Source: Micromonospora sp. Llam0
GTDB taxonomy: Bacteria; Actinomycetota; Actinomycetes; Mycobacteriales; Micromonosporaceae
Direction: 5' to 3'
DNA length: 64,000 nucleotides
Assembly: GCF_003751085.1 (NCBI RefSeq)
Contig: NZ_RJJY01000002.1
Span: forward strand, 2,294,001-2,358,000
Within the stretch, counting starts at the first letter, position 1, and the number at the start of each line of letters is the position of its first letter. Below, one piece after another: positions 24,497-34,363 of the stretch. The notes under the pieces are model-generated. The model was not told the origin of the DNA and did no database searches. It saw nothing but the letters and a program-made list of their open reading frames with translations. The position numbers and the translations under genes are program-made.

Positions 24497-26599
24497 ATGG
24501 CTGAGTTGGCCATCGGCCGGGACTTCCTCCCCGCCTACGCCAGGCTGCAGCGCCCGGTGCAACGCGCTGTCGAAGCCGCCATCAGCAAGTTCGCCGAACA
24601 CACCCACGCGGGCCTGCACCTGGAGAAACTGGTCGGGGCGCGGGACGACAACATCCGTACGATCCGTATCGACCAGTTCTATCGCGGCGTCGTACTCTCC
24701 CTCGGGGCCGAAAGGTACGCGCTGCTCAACGTCCTACCGCACGACGACGCGATCACGTTCGCGGTGAGCCGGCGGTTCACCGTCAATCAGGTCCTCGGCG
24801 TGCTGGAGATGCGTGACCAGGCGGGGATCGAGGAGTTCACCCGCACCACGCCGCCGCGACCCGCCGAGGAAGCGCTGTTCGGGCGCGTCTCCACCGCCGA
24901 CCTGCGGCGACTCGGCGTGGACGCCGACCTGATGCCGCTGCTGCGCGTCATCGCCACCGACCGACAGCTGGAAAGCCTTGCCGGACGGCTGCCGGAGAGT
25001 CAGCTCGACGCGCTTCGTGGCCTGGCCAGTGGACTGTCAGTCGAAGAGGTGCGGTTGGAGGTATTGAGAGAAACGCTGTCTGGTGTGGACACCGACGACC
25101 TGTTGACCGCCGCCCGCCGTACTCCCGAGCGGATCGCCTTCGTCTCCGGCCCGGTGGAACTCGCCGCGATCCTCGCCTACCCGTTCGACGTGTGGCGCAC
25201 CTTCCTGCATCCGACGCAACGCGACATCGCCTACCGCCCCACCTACAGCGGTCCCGCGTTGGTGACCGGCAGCGCCGGTACCGGGAAGACCGTGACCGGC
25301 CTGCACCGTGCGGTGTTCCTCGCCGAGCGGCTGCCCGACGGTGAGAAGGTCTTGCTGACCACGTTCACCCGGGCCCTCGCCGACGCTCTCACCCGTCAGC
25401 TGTACCGGCTCACCACCGACCCGGCGGTGCGGGCACGCATCGACGTGATCGGTGTCGACAAGCTGGCCTACGAGATCGTGGCCCGCGACAGCAGAAGACC
25501 CACTGTCGCCGACAGCGACACCATCGACCAGTTGTGCGACGCCGCGGCGAAGAACGGGCCCACCTACATCAACCGCGCGGGACACGTCGCCACCGTCAGC
25601 GCCGCGTTCCTCAAGCACGAGTGGGAACAGGTGGTGCTGGCACGCCAGCTGACCGACCTGGCCGCCTACCGCGATGCCCCACGCCGTGGCCGGGGCACGG
25701 GCCTGCGCGCCAACCAGCGCGAGCAGGTGTGGGCGGCGATCGACAGTGTGTCCCGGGAGCTGGCGAAGCGACGCCTGCGCACCCACACCCAGCTCGCTGA
25801 CGACGCCGCCGAGATCGCCCGCCGTTCCCCCGCCCCCTACCGACACGTCGTCGTCGACGAAGGCCAAGACCTGCACCCGGCGCAATGGCGGCTGCTGCGC
25901 GCCCTGGCCGCCCCCGGACCAAACGACATGTTCCTGCTCGCCGACCCGCACCAGCGCATCTACGACAGCCACGTCTCACTCGCCCAGCTCGGCATCGAGG
26001 TCCGTGGGCGAACCCGACGGCTCACCGTCAACTACCGCACCACCCACGAAATCCTCGACCTGTCAGTCAAGGTCCTCGGCGGCGACGCCACCATCGGCCT
26101 GGACGGGCAGGACGACACCCTGCGGGGCTACCGCTCCATCACCCGCGGCGGCATGCCCCAACGATCCGCCTACGACAGCCGCGACGGCGAATGCGAAGCG
26201 CTGATCGAAAGGGTCGGCACCTGGCTGGACCACGGTGTGGAGCCACACGCCATCGGCGTCGCCGTCCGCACCGGACAACTCGTCAAGAGCATCAGAAGGA
26301 TCCTCACCGAGGCGCACATCCCCGTCGCCGACGACAAGCGCGGCATCGACGGGGTGCACGTGGCCACCATGCACCGTATGAAAGGTCTCGAGTTTCAGTG
26401 CCTCGCGGTCGTCGGACTCGACGCGGGCATCCTGCCGGCACCCCACGCGCTCACCTCAGCGACCGAGGACCCCCACGCCCACCGGCAGGACCTGCAACGG
26501 GAACGCTGCCTGCTGTTCGTCGCACTCACCCGCGCCCGCGACGTGCTCTACCTGTCACACACCGGCGCACCCAGCCCACTGCTGCCGGCGCTCCAATGA
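24497..26599 (+). CDS. RelE/ParE-like domain fused to UvrD-type helicase
   Basis: 700 residues from ATG 24497, with AAGGG six bases upstream. Residues 1-100 (LAIGRDFLPAYARLQRPVQR, IDQFYRGVVL, YALLNVLPHDDAI) look like a RelE/ParE/YoeB-type toxin fold. An SF1 helicase follows: Walker A VTGSAGTGKTVTG, Walker B VVVDEGQDLHPAQW, motif V TMHRMKGLEFQ, motif VI FVALTRARDVLYL. The stop shares an ATGA overlap with cas3, so the gene heads the cas operon and is translationally coupled to it. It could unwind or process DNA after Cas3 cleavage, feed adaptation, or be a separate toxin-helicase defence module. The domain reading is firm for the helicase, moderate for the toxin-like part. Confidence 0.8.
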   Translation: MAELAIGRDFLPAYARLQRPVQRAVEAAISKFAEHTHAGLHLEKLVGARDDNIRTIRIDQFYRGVVLSLGAERYALLNVLPHDDAITFAVSRRFTVNQVLGVLEMRDQAGIEEFTRTTPPRPAEEALFGRVSTADLRRLGVDADLMPLLRVIATDRQLESLAGRLPESQLDALRGLASGLSVEEVRLEVLRETLSGVDTDDLLTAARRTPERIAFVSGPVELAAILAYPFDVWRTFLHPTQRDIAYRPTYSGPALVTGSAGTGKTVTGLHRAVFLAERLPDGEKVLLTTFTRALADALTRQLYRLTTDPAVRARIDVIGVDKLAYEIVARDSRRPTVADSDTIDQLCDAAAKNGPTYINRAGHVATVSAAFLKHEWEQVVLARQLTDLAAYRDAPRRGRGTGLRANQREQVWAAIDSVSRELAKRRLRTHTQLADDAAEIARRSPAPYRHVVVDEGQDLHPAQWRLLRALAAPGPNDMFLLADPHQRIYDSHVSLAQLGIEVRGRTRRLTVNYRTTHEILDLSVKVLGGDATIGLDGQDDTLRGYRSITRGGMPQRSAYDSRDGECEALIERVGTWLDHGVEPHAIGVAVRTGQLVKSIRRILTEAHIPVADDKRGIDGVHVATMHRMKGLEFQCLAVVGLDAGILPAPHALTSATEDPHAHRQDLQRERCLLFVALTRARDVLYLSHTGAPSPLLPALQ

Positions 26600-29439
26600 C
26601 CGGCCGCACCCACGCCGAAGCCCCCACCCTCGGCGCCGCCGCCCGCGCCGCGTGGGGCAAGACCGACCGCACCGGCACCTCACCAGTCGGGTGGCTGCCG
26701 CTGTGGCGCCACCTCGCCGACACCGCCGACGTGGCCGGACAACTCTGGGACCACTGGCTCGGCCCCGCGGTTCGTCGACGCATCGCCGACGAACTGCCCG
26801 GCGGCGACGCGGACGGCCGCACTCTGGCCGTCTGGATCGCCGGCGTGCACGACATCGGTAAGGCCACGCCCGCCTTCGCCCACCAGGCGGGCAACCTCGC
26901 TGAACGCATGCGCGACCACGGGCTCGGCTACCAGCGGGACCTGATCCGCGCCGACCGCCGGTACGCCCCCCACGCCACCGCCGGGCACATCGTGCTGGCC
27001 CACTGGCTGGACCAACAGAACTGGACCGACCCCCACCCCTTCGCCGTCATCGTCGGCGGCCACCACGGCGTGCCACCCACCGACGAGGGCCTGCGCGACG
27101 TCCAACTACGCCCCCACCTGCTCGGCGACGACGCCTGGCGGCACGTGCAACAGGAACTACTGGACTGGATGGCGCAGCGATCAGGCGTGGCCGAACGACT
27201 CGACGACTGGAGCACCGTCACGCTGTCACAACCCACGCAGGCCGTCCTCACCGGCCTCGTCATCGTCGCCGACTGGATCGCCAGCAACGAAAACCTGTTC
27301 CCCTACCTCCTGCACGACACCGACGCCCGCCGCCTGCACACCGGCTGGGACCTACTGGACCTTCCCACCCCCTGGCAGCCGGCCGCACCGCCGCCGAGCG
27401 TGGACCACCTGTTCGCGACCCGCTTCGCGCTACCCGCCGGCGCGGCACCACGCCCGGTGCAACGCACCGCCGCCGACCTGGCCGAGGTCATGCCCACTTC
27501 TGGTATGATGATCATCGAGGCGGCGATGGGGGAAGGCAAAACCGAAGCGGCCCTGGCAGCCGTGGAGATCATCGCCCGCCGGACCGGCGCATCAGGCTGC
27601 TACCTGGCGCTACCCACCCGCGCGACCAGCGACGCCATGTTCAACCGAATGCTGTCCTGGCTGCGCCGACTGCCCGACGTCCAGATCGGCCGCGGCGACC
27701 GGGACGTCCGACTCGCCCACGGCAAGGCAGCGCTCAACCCCGACTACGACCGGCTGCGCACCACCTCACTGCCCAGCGGTATCGCCCAGGACGAAGGCGG
27801 CACCGACATCGGCGTGCACACCTGGCTCGCAGGACCGAAGCGGACACTGCTGTCCAGCTTCGTCGTCGGCACCATCGACCAACTGCTGTTCGCCGCGCTG
27901 CGCAGCAAACACCTCGTGCTGCGCCACCTCGGCCTCGCCGGCAAGGTCGTCGTCATCGACGAGGCCCACGCCTACGACGTCTACATGAACCGCTTCCTCG
28001 ACCGCACCCTCGAATGGCTCGGCGCTCACGGAGTACCCGTGATCGTGCTCTCCGCGACGCTACCCGCGCACCGCCGCGCCGAGCTGATGAGAGCCTACGA
28101 CGACGGCCGCCACGGCCCCCCGCCCCCGCTGACCTGGCGCGACCGCGGCAAACCGCGAACCGACCCGTACGCCGCGCTGCGCACCGACCTGCGCTACCCC
28201 CTGATCACCGCCTCCACCCCGCAACGCGGCGCCAGCGCCACCACCTGCGCCGACTCCGGCCGAGGCCTCCAGGTAACCCTTCGGCGGCTGGACGACGACC
28301 TGCCCACACTGGCTAGTCTGCTCCGCGAGCAACTGGCCGACGGAGGCTGCGCGCTCGTGGTCCGCAACACCGTCGCCCGAGTCCAGGACACCGCAGCCGC
28401 GCTGCGCGCGGCACTCGGCCCGGACACACCGGTGTCGGTGGCGCACTCCCGCTTCATGGCCCTCGACCGCGCCGCCAAGGACCGGTGGCTCCGCGACACC
28501 TTCGGCCCACCCGGCAGCGGCGGCCGCCCCCACCGGCACGTGGTGGTGGCCAGCCAAGTCGCCGAGCAGTCCCTCGACATCGACTTCGACCTGCTCATCA
28601 CCGACCTCGCCCCCGTCGACCTGGTCCTGCAACGCATCGGCCGCCTCCACCGCCACCCGCGTGAGAACCGCCCCACCCGGCTCGCGGCACCGACCTGCTG
28701 GATCACCGGAGCCGACTGGACCACCGAGCCGCCACAACCAGTCACCGGCTCCCGTCGCGTCTACCAACTGGCGACCCTGCTGCGCAGCGCCGCCGTGCTG
28801 CTCCCGCACCTGGACGGCACACCACTGCGCCTGCCCGCCGACATCGCACCGATCACCCAAACCGCCTACGACGACGCGCCCCTCGGCCCGGCGTCCTGGC
28901 AGCCGGCCATGATCGAGGCAGAAACGAAGCAGCAAGACGAGATCGCCGCCAAGGAGATGAAAGCCGACGGCTTCCGCCTCGCCGGCGTCGCCGAGCCCGG
29001 GACACCCCTCATCGGCTGGCTCTCCGGCGGCGTCGGCAACGCCGACGACCGCGTCGCGCAAGGCCACGTCCGCGACACCGACGCCGAATCCCTCGAGGTC
29101 CTGCTCCTGGTACGCACACCGGACGGTCTCATCCTGCCGCCCTGGATCGACCACGCCAGCACCATAGTGCCGACCGACAGCCCGCCGCGCCGACCACTGC
29201 CTCGGATGATCGCGCGCTGCACCCTGCCACTGCCCCGAGCGATGACCTCCGCAGACGTGATCGACGAGGTCATCGCCGAACTGGAACACCGAAATGACCT
29301 CAGCGCCTGGCAGGACGACCCCTGGCTGGCCGGCGAGCTCGTGCTCGACATCGACACAGCCGGCCTCGCGACCGTCGCGGGCTTCGACCTGCACTACGCC
29401 CCGGATGAAGGGCTGCGCGTCACCCGCGCAGCGACCTGA
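26596..29439 (+). CDS. cas3: Cas3 nuclease-helicase, type I-E
   Basis: 947 residues from ATG 26596. The HD nuclease domain shows HLADTADVA, AGVHDIGK, HATAGHIVLAHWL and VGGHHGVPP. The SF2 helicase part has Walker A IIEAAMGEGKTEAAL, VVIDEAHAYD (DEAH box) and LSATLP, with a C-terminal RecA lobe ending in a motif VI-like QRIGRLHRH. All catalytic motifs look intact, so the protein should degrade the target strand after Cascade binding. The length is normal for fused type I-E Cas3. It overlaps the helicase gene upstream and precedes cse1 by about 30 bases. Confidence 0.96.
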   Translation: MTGRTHAEAPTLGAAARAAWGKTDRTGTSPVGWLPLWRHLADTADVAGQLWDHWLGPAVRRRIADELPGGDADGRTLAVWIAGVHDIGKATPAFAHQAGNLAERMRDHGLGYQRDLIRADRRYAPHATAGHIVLAHWLDQQNWTDPHPFAVIVGGHHGVPPTDEGLRDVQLRPHLLGDDAWRHVQQELLDWMAQRSGVAERLDDWSTVTLSQPTQAVLTGLVIVADWIASNENLFPYLLHDTDARRLHTGWDLLDLPTPWQPAAPPPSVDHLFATRFALPAGAAPRPVQRTAADLAEVMPTSGMMIIEAAMGEGKTEAALAAVEIIARRTGASGCYLALPTRATSDAMFNRMLSWLRRLPDVQIGRGDRDVRLAHGKAALNPDYDRLRTTSLPSGIAQDEGGTDIGVHTWLAGPKRTLLSSFVVGTIDQLLFAALRSKHLVLRHLGLAGKVVVIDEAHAYDVYMNRFLDRTLEWLGAHGVPVIVLSATLPAHRRAELMRAYDDGRHGPPPPLTWRDRGKPRTDPYAALRTDLRYPLITASTPQRGASATTCADSGRGLQVTLRRLDDDLPTLASLLREQLADGGCALVVRNTVARVQDTAAALRAALGPDTPVSVAHSRFMALDRAAKDRWLRDTFGPPGSGGRPHRHVVVASQVAEQSLDIDFDLLITDLAPVDLVLQRIGRLHRHPRENRPTRLAAPTCWITGADWTTEPPQPVTGSRRVYQLATLLRSAAVLLPHLDGTPLRLPADIAPITQTAYDDAPLGPASWQPAMIEAETKQQDEIAAKEMKADGFRLAGVAEPGTPLIGWLSGGVGNADDRVAQGHVRDTDAESLEVLLLVRTPDGLILPPWIDHASTIVPTDSPPRRPLPRMIARCTLPLPRAMTSADVIDEVIAELEHRNDLSAWQDDPWLAGELVLDIDTAGLATVAGFDLHYAPDEGLRVTRAAT

Positions 29440-29472
29440 GTCACTCCGACGATCAAACGAAAGGTGACGCCG

Positions 29473-31134
29473 GTGACCGGATCACCGCACACCACCGAGT
29501 ACTCCCTTATCGACGCAGCATGGATTCCAGTGTTGGATGCTGCGGGCCAGCGTCGGGACGTATCGCTGCTCGGTCTGTTCGAGCAGTCCGACGACGTACG
29601 CATGATCGCCTGCGAGCTACCGACGCAGACCTTCGCGATCCTGCGACTCGCCCTGGCGATCCTGCACCGCACCACCGGTGGCCCGCCCGGTGAAGCCGCC
29701 TGGCGTGCCCTGTGGCGCGACCGTCGGCTGCCGGTCGACGACATCGCCGACTACCTCGGCACCTTCCGCGACCGTTTCGACCTGCTGCACCCGAAGCAGC
29801 CGTTCTACCAGGTCGCGGACCTGCGCGCGGAGAAGGACAACACCTACGGGCTCGAACGCCTCATCGCCGACGTACCCAACGGCATGCCCTTCCTGACCAC
29901 CCGCGCCGGATCGGGAATGGACTCGATCACGCCCGCCGAGGCGGCCCGCTGGTTGGTGCACAGCCAGGCGTACGACCCGTCCGGCATCAAATCCGGCGCG
30001 GTCGGAGACCCACGGGCCACGGGCGGCAAGGGCTACCCGATCGGCGCCGGCTCGCTGGGCTGGCTGGGCGGTGTCCACCTTGAGGGCGCCAACCTGCGGG
30101 AAACTCTGCTGCTGAACCTGGTGCCGATCGCACCCGGGTGGCAGGTCTCCGACGAACGGGACCTGCCGGTGTGGGAACGCGAGCCACACACCGCCGCCGA
30201 GGAGGCCGACGCCGCCCGCGGCCCCTACGGTCTACTCAGCCTCTACACCTGGCAGTCCCGCCGGATCCGCCTCTTCGGCGATGCCGCTGGCATCACCGGC
30301 GCCATGATCTGCAACGGCGACCGGTTCGACTGGCAGGACCGGCACCTGCTGGAACCGATGAGCGTCTGGGGACGCAGCCAGCCCAAGGAGCGCGAACAGA
30401 AACGCACTCCGATCTACCTGCCCCGGCCACACGACCACAGCCGCGCACTGTGGCGCGGTCTGCAGACATTGCTCCCGGCACCGCCACCGCCCGGCTCAGA
30501 GCCGCCGCAGCGGTTGTCACCGATGGTGGTGCAGTGGCTGGCCAGGCTGACCGTCACCGGCGTCATCGACCCGCGGTTCCAGACCCGCACCCGCGCCACC
30601 AGCATCACCTACGGCGCCAAGCAGTCAGTGGTCGACGAGGTGTTCAGCGACGCGTTGACCATGAACGTGCTGCTGCTGGTCGAAGACTCGGCACAACGTG
30701 CGGCGGCAGTCGACGCCGCTGGCGACGCCGAAAAGGCCGTGAGGGTGCTACGCCGGCTCGCCGACAACCTGGCCCGCGCAGCCGGTAGCCGGGACACCGA
30801 CAGCGGCGACGCCGACCGGGCCGCCGAACGCGCGTACGCCCTTTTGGACCGCGCCTTCCGAGACTGGTTGGCCCGACTGGGACCCGGCAGTGATCCGGCG
30901 GCCGAGCGCGCGGCATGGCAGCGGCTGGTCCGCCGGGCCATCGCCCGCCTCGGCAGCGACCTGCTCCAAGCGGCCGGCCCGAAGGCATGGACCGGCCGGT
31001 CCGGCAAAGACCACGCCGGCAAGGAGGTGCACTACTCCAGCTCACAGGCCGAGGCGTGGTTCCGCACCGGCCTGGCCAAGGCGCTGCCGATGGCGGCCGA
31101 GTCTCCATCCCAGACGCAGGAGGAAGCAGCATGA
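29473..31134 (+). CDS. casA: Cse1/CasA large subunit of Cascade
   Basis: 553 residues from GTG 29473, which has GAAAGG about nine bases upstream; GTG 29464 is also possible. The opening YSLIDAAWIPVLDAAGQRRD, then VSLLGLFEQSD, and the internal FLTTRAGSGMDSITPAEAAR then WLVHSQAY match Cse1 of type I-E systems. It recognises the PAM and stabilises the R-loop for Cas3 recruitment (family knowledge). The stop overlaps the cse2 start (ATGA). Confidence 0.93.
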   Translation: MTGSPHTTEYSLIDAAWIPVLDAAGQRRDVSLLGLFEQSDDVRMIACELPTQTFAILRLALAILHRTTGGPPGEAAWRALWRDRRLPVDDIADYLGTFRDRFDLLHPKQPFYQVADLRAEKDNTYGLERLIADVPNGMPFLTTRAGSGMDSITPAEAARWLVHSQAYDPSGIKSGAVGDPRATGGKGYPIGAGSLGWLGGVHLEGANLRETLLLNLVPIAPGWQVSDERDLPVWEREPHTAAEEADAARGPYGLLSLYTWQSRRIRLFGDAAGITGAMICNGDRFDWQDRHLLEPMSVWGRSQPKEREQKRTPIYLPRPHDHSRALWRGLQTLLPAPPPPGSEPPQRLSPMVVQWLARLTVTGVIDPRFQTRTRATSITYGAKQSVVDEVFSDALTMNVLLLVEDSAQRAAAVDAAGDAEKAVRVLRRLADNLARAAGSRDTDSGDADRAAERAYALLDRAFRDWLARLGPGSDPAAERAAWQRLVRRAIARLGSDLLQAAGPKAWTGRSGKDHAGKEVHYSSSQAEAWFRTGLAKALPMAAESPSQTQEEAA

Positions 31135-31802
31135 CGGTAGTGGAAACCGACCCATCGACGGCCACACGAAGGACGTGGTCCCGGCGCCGCAAGGACCTCG
31201 GCGATCACGTCGCCCGGACAGTCGGCACCCTTCAGGTCCGGGTGCTGAACACCCCACCCCAGCCCGAGGCAATCAGCGCCCTGGCCCGGCTACGGCGCGG
31301 TATCGGCCGAGACCCAGGCTTCGACTTCACCCTGGAGCGCTACCTGCAGATCCCCGACGACCTGTTGGGCCACCGGCCCGCCGACGACGCCGAAGCGAGT
31401 GACGCCGAGCACGCCGTACACGACGCGGTGACCCTGTACGCGCTCCACCAGCAGTCCCGTCGGGAACGGATGCACGCCGACGGGCGAGGCCTGGGACAGG
31501 CACTTGCCGAACTGGTCCGCAGGTCCGCCGGACCCGAAGGAGTACGCCGCCGCTTCGCCGCCCTCGGCACCGCCAGCACCTACCACGAGAGCATCTACCA
31601 CCTGCGCAGCCTGATCACGATGCTGCGCGAACACCAGATCCCACTCGACTACGGCCTGCTCGCCGACGACCTCAAAACCCTTCGCGGCCCCGCCGGCTGC
31701 CCCACGGTCCAGGCCATCTGGGGCCGGGAGTTCTTCCGCACCCGACCCAGCGCAGACCCCGACGCCCCCGCCAGCGAATCTCCCGAGGAGGACCCATCAT
31801 GA
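31131..31802 (+). CDS. casB: Cse2/CasB small subunit of Cascade
   Basis: 223 residues, ATG at 31131 overlapping the cse1 stop. The protein is helical, with LARLRRGIGRDPG near residue 47 and YHLRSLITMLREHQIPLDYG then LLADDL near the end, both typical of Cse2. It dimerises along the Cascade backbone and holds the non-target strand (family knowledge). The C-terminal 20 residues are acidic and Pro-rich. Overlaps cas7 by four bases. Confidence 0.92.
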   Translation: MTVVETDPSTATRRTWSRRRKDLGDHVARTVGTLQVRVLNTPPQPEAISALARLRRGIGRDPGFDFTLERYLQIPDDLLGHRPADDAEASDAEHAVHDAVTLYALHQQSRRERMHADGRGLGQALAELVRRSAGPEGVRRRFAALGTASTYHESIYHLRSLITMLREHQIPLDYGLLADDLKTLRGPAGCPTVQAIWGREFFRTRPSADPDAPASESPEEDPS

Positions 31803-32923
31803 GCCGCACCATCATCGACGTGTACGCCCTGCAGACCGTACCCCCGAGCAACCTCAACCGCGACGACACCGGTTCGCCGAAAACCGCCGTCTACGGCGGC
31901 GTACGCCGCGCCCGAGTGTCCAGCCAGGCGTGGAAGCGCGCCATCCGGCTCGCGTTCGCCGACCTGCTCGACCGCTCACAGCTCGGCGAACGCACCAAGC
32001 GTGTCGGTGAATCCCTCGCCGCGCGGATCCGTGCCCTCGACCCGAGCCTGTCCGCGGAGGCCGCGTCCGCGTTGGCCACCGACACCTTCGTGGCCGCCGG
32101 CCTCGCCAAGGTCGACAAGAAGAAGGGCGAGCTCAAGGACGTCGAATCCGGCTACCTGCTGTTCCTGAGCCACCGGCAACTGGACAACCTCGCCGCCGCC
32201 GCGCTGGAAGCCTCGCGAACTGGTACCGCCCTCGACAAGGCCCGGTTCAAGAAGCTGGCCGCCGCCGAGCATTCCGTCGACATCGCGATGTTCGGTCGGA
32301 TGGTGGCCGACATGACCGACATCAACGTCGACGCGGCCTGCCAGGTATCCCACGCCATCAGCGTCCACGCCGTCGACAACGAATTCGACTACTTCACCGC
32401 AGTCGACGACCGCAAGGCCGACGCCGCCGAAACCGGCGCCGGCATGATCGGCACCATCGAGTTCAACTCCTCCACCCTGTACCGCTACGCCACCATCGAC
32501 GTTGACGCACTCCACCGCACCCTCGGCGACGCCACGGCCACCCGAGCCGCCGTCGAAGCGTTCCTCACCGCGTTCGCCCGCAGCATGCCCACCGGCAAGC
32601 AGAACACCTTCGCCCACCGCACGCTGCCCGACGCCGTACTGGTGCGGCTGCGCGACACCCAGCCGATCAACCTCGTCGGCGCCTTCGAAACACCCATCCG
32701 CGAGACGAACACCGCCGGGCGGATCGCACTGGCCGCCGAAGCGCTGGCGAAGCACACCACCGACGTCGAGAACGCCTACGGGGAAAGGCCAACAGGCAGC
32801 TGGGTCACCCAGGTCGGAGAGAAGACCGCGGTCCTCGCCGACCTCGGCAAGGCAGTCAGCTTCACCGAACTGGTCACCAGCGTGGGAGAGCAGGTCACAA
32901 CGGCGCTCGGCCAGCCAGCATGA
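31799..32923 (+). CDS. cas7: Cas7 (Cse4/CasC) backbone subunit
   Basis: 374 residues from ATG 31799. The start IDVYALQTVPPSNLNRDDTG and the block RARVSSQAWKRAIR are hallmarks of Cse4. KADAAETGAGMIGTIEFNSS then TLYRYATID and FAHRTLPDAVLVRL follow in the usual order. It forms the six-fold filament that carries the crRNA spacer. Length and order are normal for type I-E. Confidence 0.95.
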   Translation: MSRTIIDVYALQTVPPSNLNRDDTGSPKTAVYGGVRRARVSSQAWKRAIRLAFADLLDRSQLGERTKRVGESLAARIRALDPSLSAEAASALATDTFVAAGLAKVDKKKGELKDVESGYLLFLSHRQLDNLAAAALEASRTGTALDKARFKKLAAAEHSVDIAMFGRMVADMTDINVDAACQVSHAISVHAVDNEFDYFTAVDDRKADAAETGAGMIGTIEFNSSTLYRYATIDVDALHRTLGDATATRAAVEAFLTAFARSMPTGKQNTFAHRTLPDAVLVRLRDTQPINLVGAFETPIRETNTAGRIALAAEALAKHTTDVENAYGERPTGSWVTQVGEKTAVLADLGKAVSFTELVTSVGEQVTTALGQPA

Positions 32924-32984
32924 ACCAGCCACCGCGCGCAGCACAGGCGCCTCACGGCGGCGAGCCACGAAGCGGGGTGACAGC

Positions 32985-33686
32985 ATGAGCGTCCTGCTGC
33001 TGAAACTTGCCGGCCCCCTGCAGTCCTGGGGCTCATCCAGCCGCTTCGCCCGCCGAGGCACCGAGATCGCACCCACCAAGAGCGGAGTGATCGGCCTCCT
33101 CGCCGCGGCCAAGGGCATCCGACGCACCGAACCACTCACCGAACTACTCGGCCTGCAATTCGGCGTACGGCTCGACCAGCCCGGACAGATCCTGCGCGAC
33201 TTCCAAACCGCCCGGTCCCTCAACGGCGAACGCAGCGCCCCACTGACCTACCGCTTCTCCCTCTCCGACGCCACCTTCCTCGCCGCCGTCAACGGCGAAC
33301 AGGAACTGCTCGACGGCCTGGCCGAAGCACTGGACCGGCCACGGTTCCCCCTCTACCTCGGCCGGCGCTCATGCCCACCAACCGGACCGATCAACCTCGG
33401 CGTACACGACTCCACCCTCGACGACGCACTCACACAATGGCCGTGGCTCGCACCCACGTGGTACCGCGAAAAGGCGGCCCGCACCGTCCGGTTGGAAATC
33501 ATCCGCGACGCCCGCCCGGGTGAACCCGTCACCGAGACCGTGCCCGACGAGCCGATCAGCTTCGACCCCGCCCATCGGCAGCACACCTGGCGATCCGTGC
33601 TGCGTCAGCACGTCGACATCACCAACGACCTCGCTGAACGGGCCGCTGTCACCGAACACGACCCGCTGAGCCTGCTGGGAGGCTGA
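32985..33686 (+). CDS. cas5: Cas5e (CasD) subunit of Cascade
   Basis: 233 residues from ATG 32985. It begins MSVLLLKLAGPLQSWGSSSR, the Cas5 opening with QSWG. KSGVIGLLAAAKGIRR and FPLYLGRRSCPPTGPI match the conserved core and end of Cas5e. It should cap the 5' handle of the crRNA (GTGATCCC here). Unlike the other cas genes it does not overlap its upstream neighbour: 61 bases separate it from cas7, with GGGGTGA ahead of the start. Confidence 0.93.
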   Translation: MSVLLLKLAGPLQSWGSSSRFARRGTEIAPTKSGVIGLLAAAKGIRRTEPLTELLGLQFGVRLDQPGQILRDFQTARSLNGERSAPLTYRFSLSDATFLAAVNGEQELLDGLAEALDRPRFPLYLGRRSCPPTGPINLGVHDSTLDDALTQWPWLAPTWYREKAARTVRLEIIRDARPGEPVTETVPDEPISFDPAHRQHTWRSVLRQHVDITNDLAERAAVTEHDPLSLLGG

Positions 33687-33688
33687 GC

Positions 33689-34363
33689 ATGTACCTCACC
33701 CGTCTCCGGATCAACCCCGCCCGCCGTGGCGCGCGTAAGCTGCTCTCCTCACCGCACGCCATGCACGCAGCGGTCCGCGCCGCCTTCGCCGACGCCGCAA
33801 GCTATGAACGCCCCGGCGCCCGTACGCTCTGGCGCCTCGACACCCCGGCCCCCGCCACCGTGCACCTCTACATCGTCAGCCCCGGCCGACCCGACCTCAC
33901 CCACCTGGTCGAACAAGCCGGCTGGCCCACCACCGAAACCTGGACCACCCGCGACTACGACGGGCTGCTCGCCTCCCTGCGCCCCGGCCAGGAGTGGGCG
34001 TTCCGGCTCACCGCCAACCCGACCCACAGCGGGCGAAAGACCGCCGACGCCAAGGAAACCCAACGCTTCGGCCACCTACGCGAACCAGAACAGGTCCAAT
34101 GGCTGACCCGACGAGCCGAACAACACGGCTTCGCCCTGGCAAGCCAACACGACGGCCACCCGAACCTGAGACTGCACCAACGCCAGAACCACACCTTCAA
34201 ACGCGGCCTGGGCACCGTCACCCTCACCACCGCGACGTACGACGGTATCCTCCAAATTATCGACATCGATCTCTTCCGTCGTGCACTGACCAGCGGAATC
34301 GGCCACGCCAAAGCCTACGGCTGCGGCCTGCTCACCCTCGCCCCCACCCAGGCCAGCCCGTGA
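33689..34363 (+). CDS. cas6: Cas6e (CasE) crRNA-processing endoribonuclease
   Basis: 224 residues from ATG 33689, two bases after cas5. LLSSPHAMHAAVRAAF near residue 20-35 contains the expected catalytic His, and the C-terminal Gly-rich loop GIGHAKAYGCGLLTLAP is intact. It cleaves at the 3' base of the repeat hairpin, leaving an 8-nt 5' handle. The perfect CCCCGCG/CGCGGGG stem in both arrays fits this enzyme. Confidence 0.93.
   Translation: MYLTRLRINPARRGARKLLSSPHAMHAAVRAAFADAASYERPGARTLWRLDTPAPATVHLYIVSPGRPDLTHLVEQAGWPTTETWTTRDYDGLLASLRPGQEWAFRLTANPTHSGRKTADAKETQRFGHLREPEQVQWLTRRAEQHGFALASQHDGHPNLRLHQRQNHTFKRGLGTVTLTTATYDGILQIIDIDLFRRALTSGIGHAKAYGCGLLTLAPTQASP

Noticed and set aside
25885..26595. 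237-codon upstream extension of the Cas3 frame
   Set aside because: It overlaps the helicase gene in another frame and is Arg/Pro-rich; the ATGA junction at 26596 is the natural start.
28060..29394. 444-codon ORF antisense to cas3
   Set aside because: Open only because of the high GC content of the cas3 codons; no ribosome binding site and no motif.
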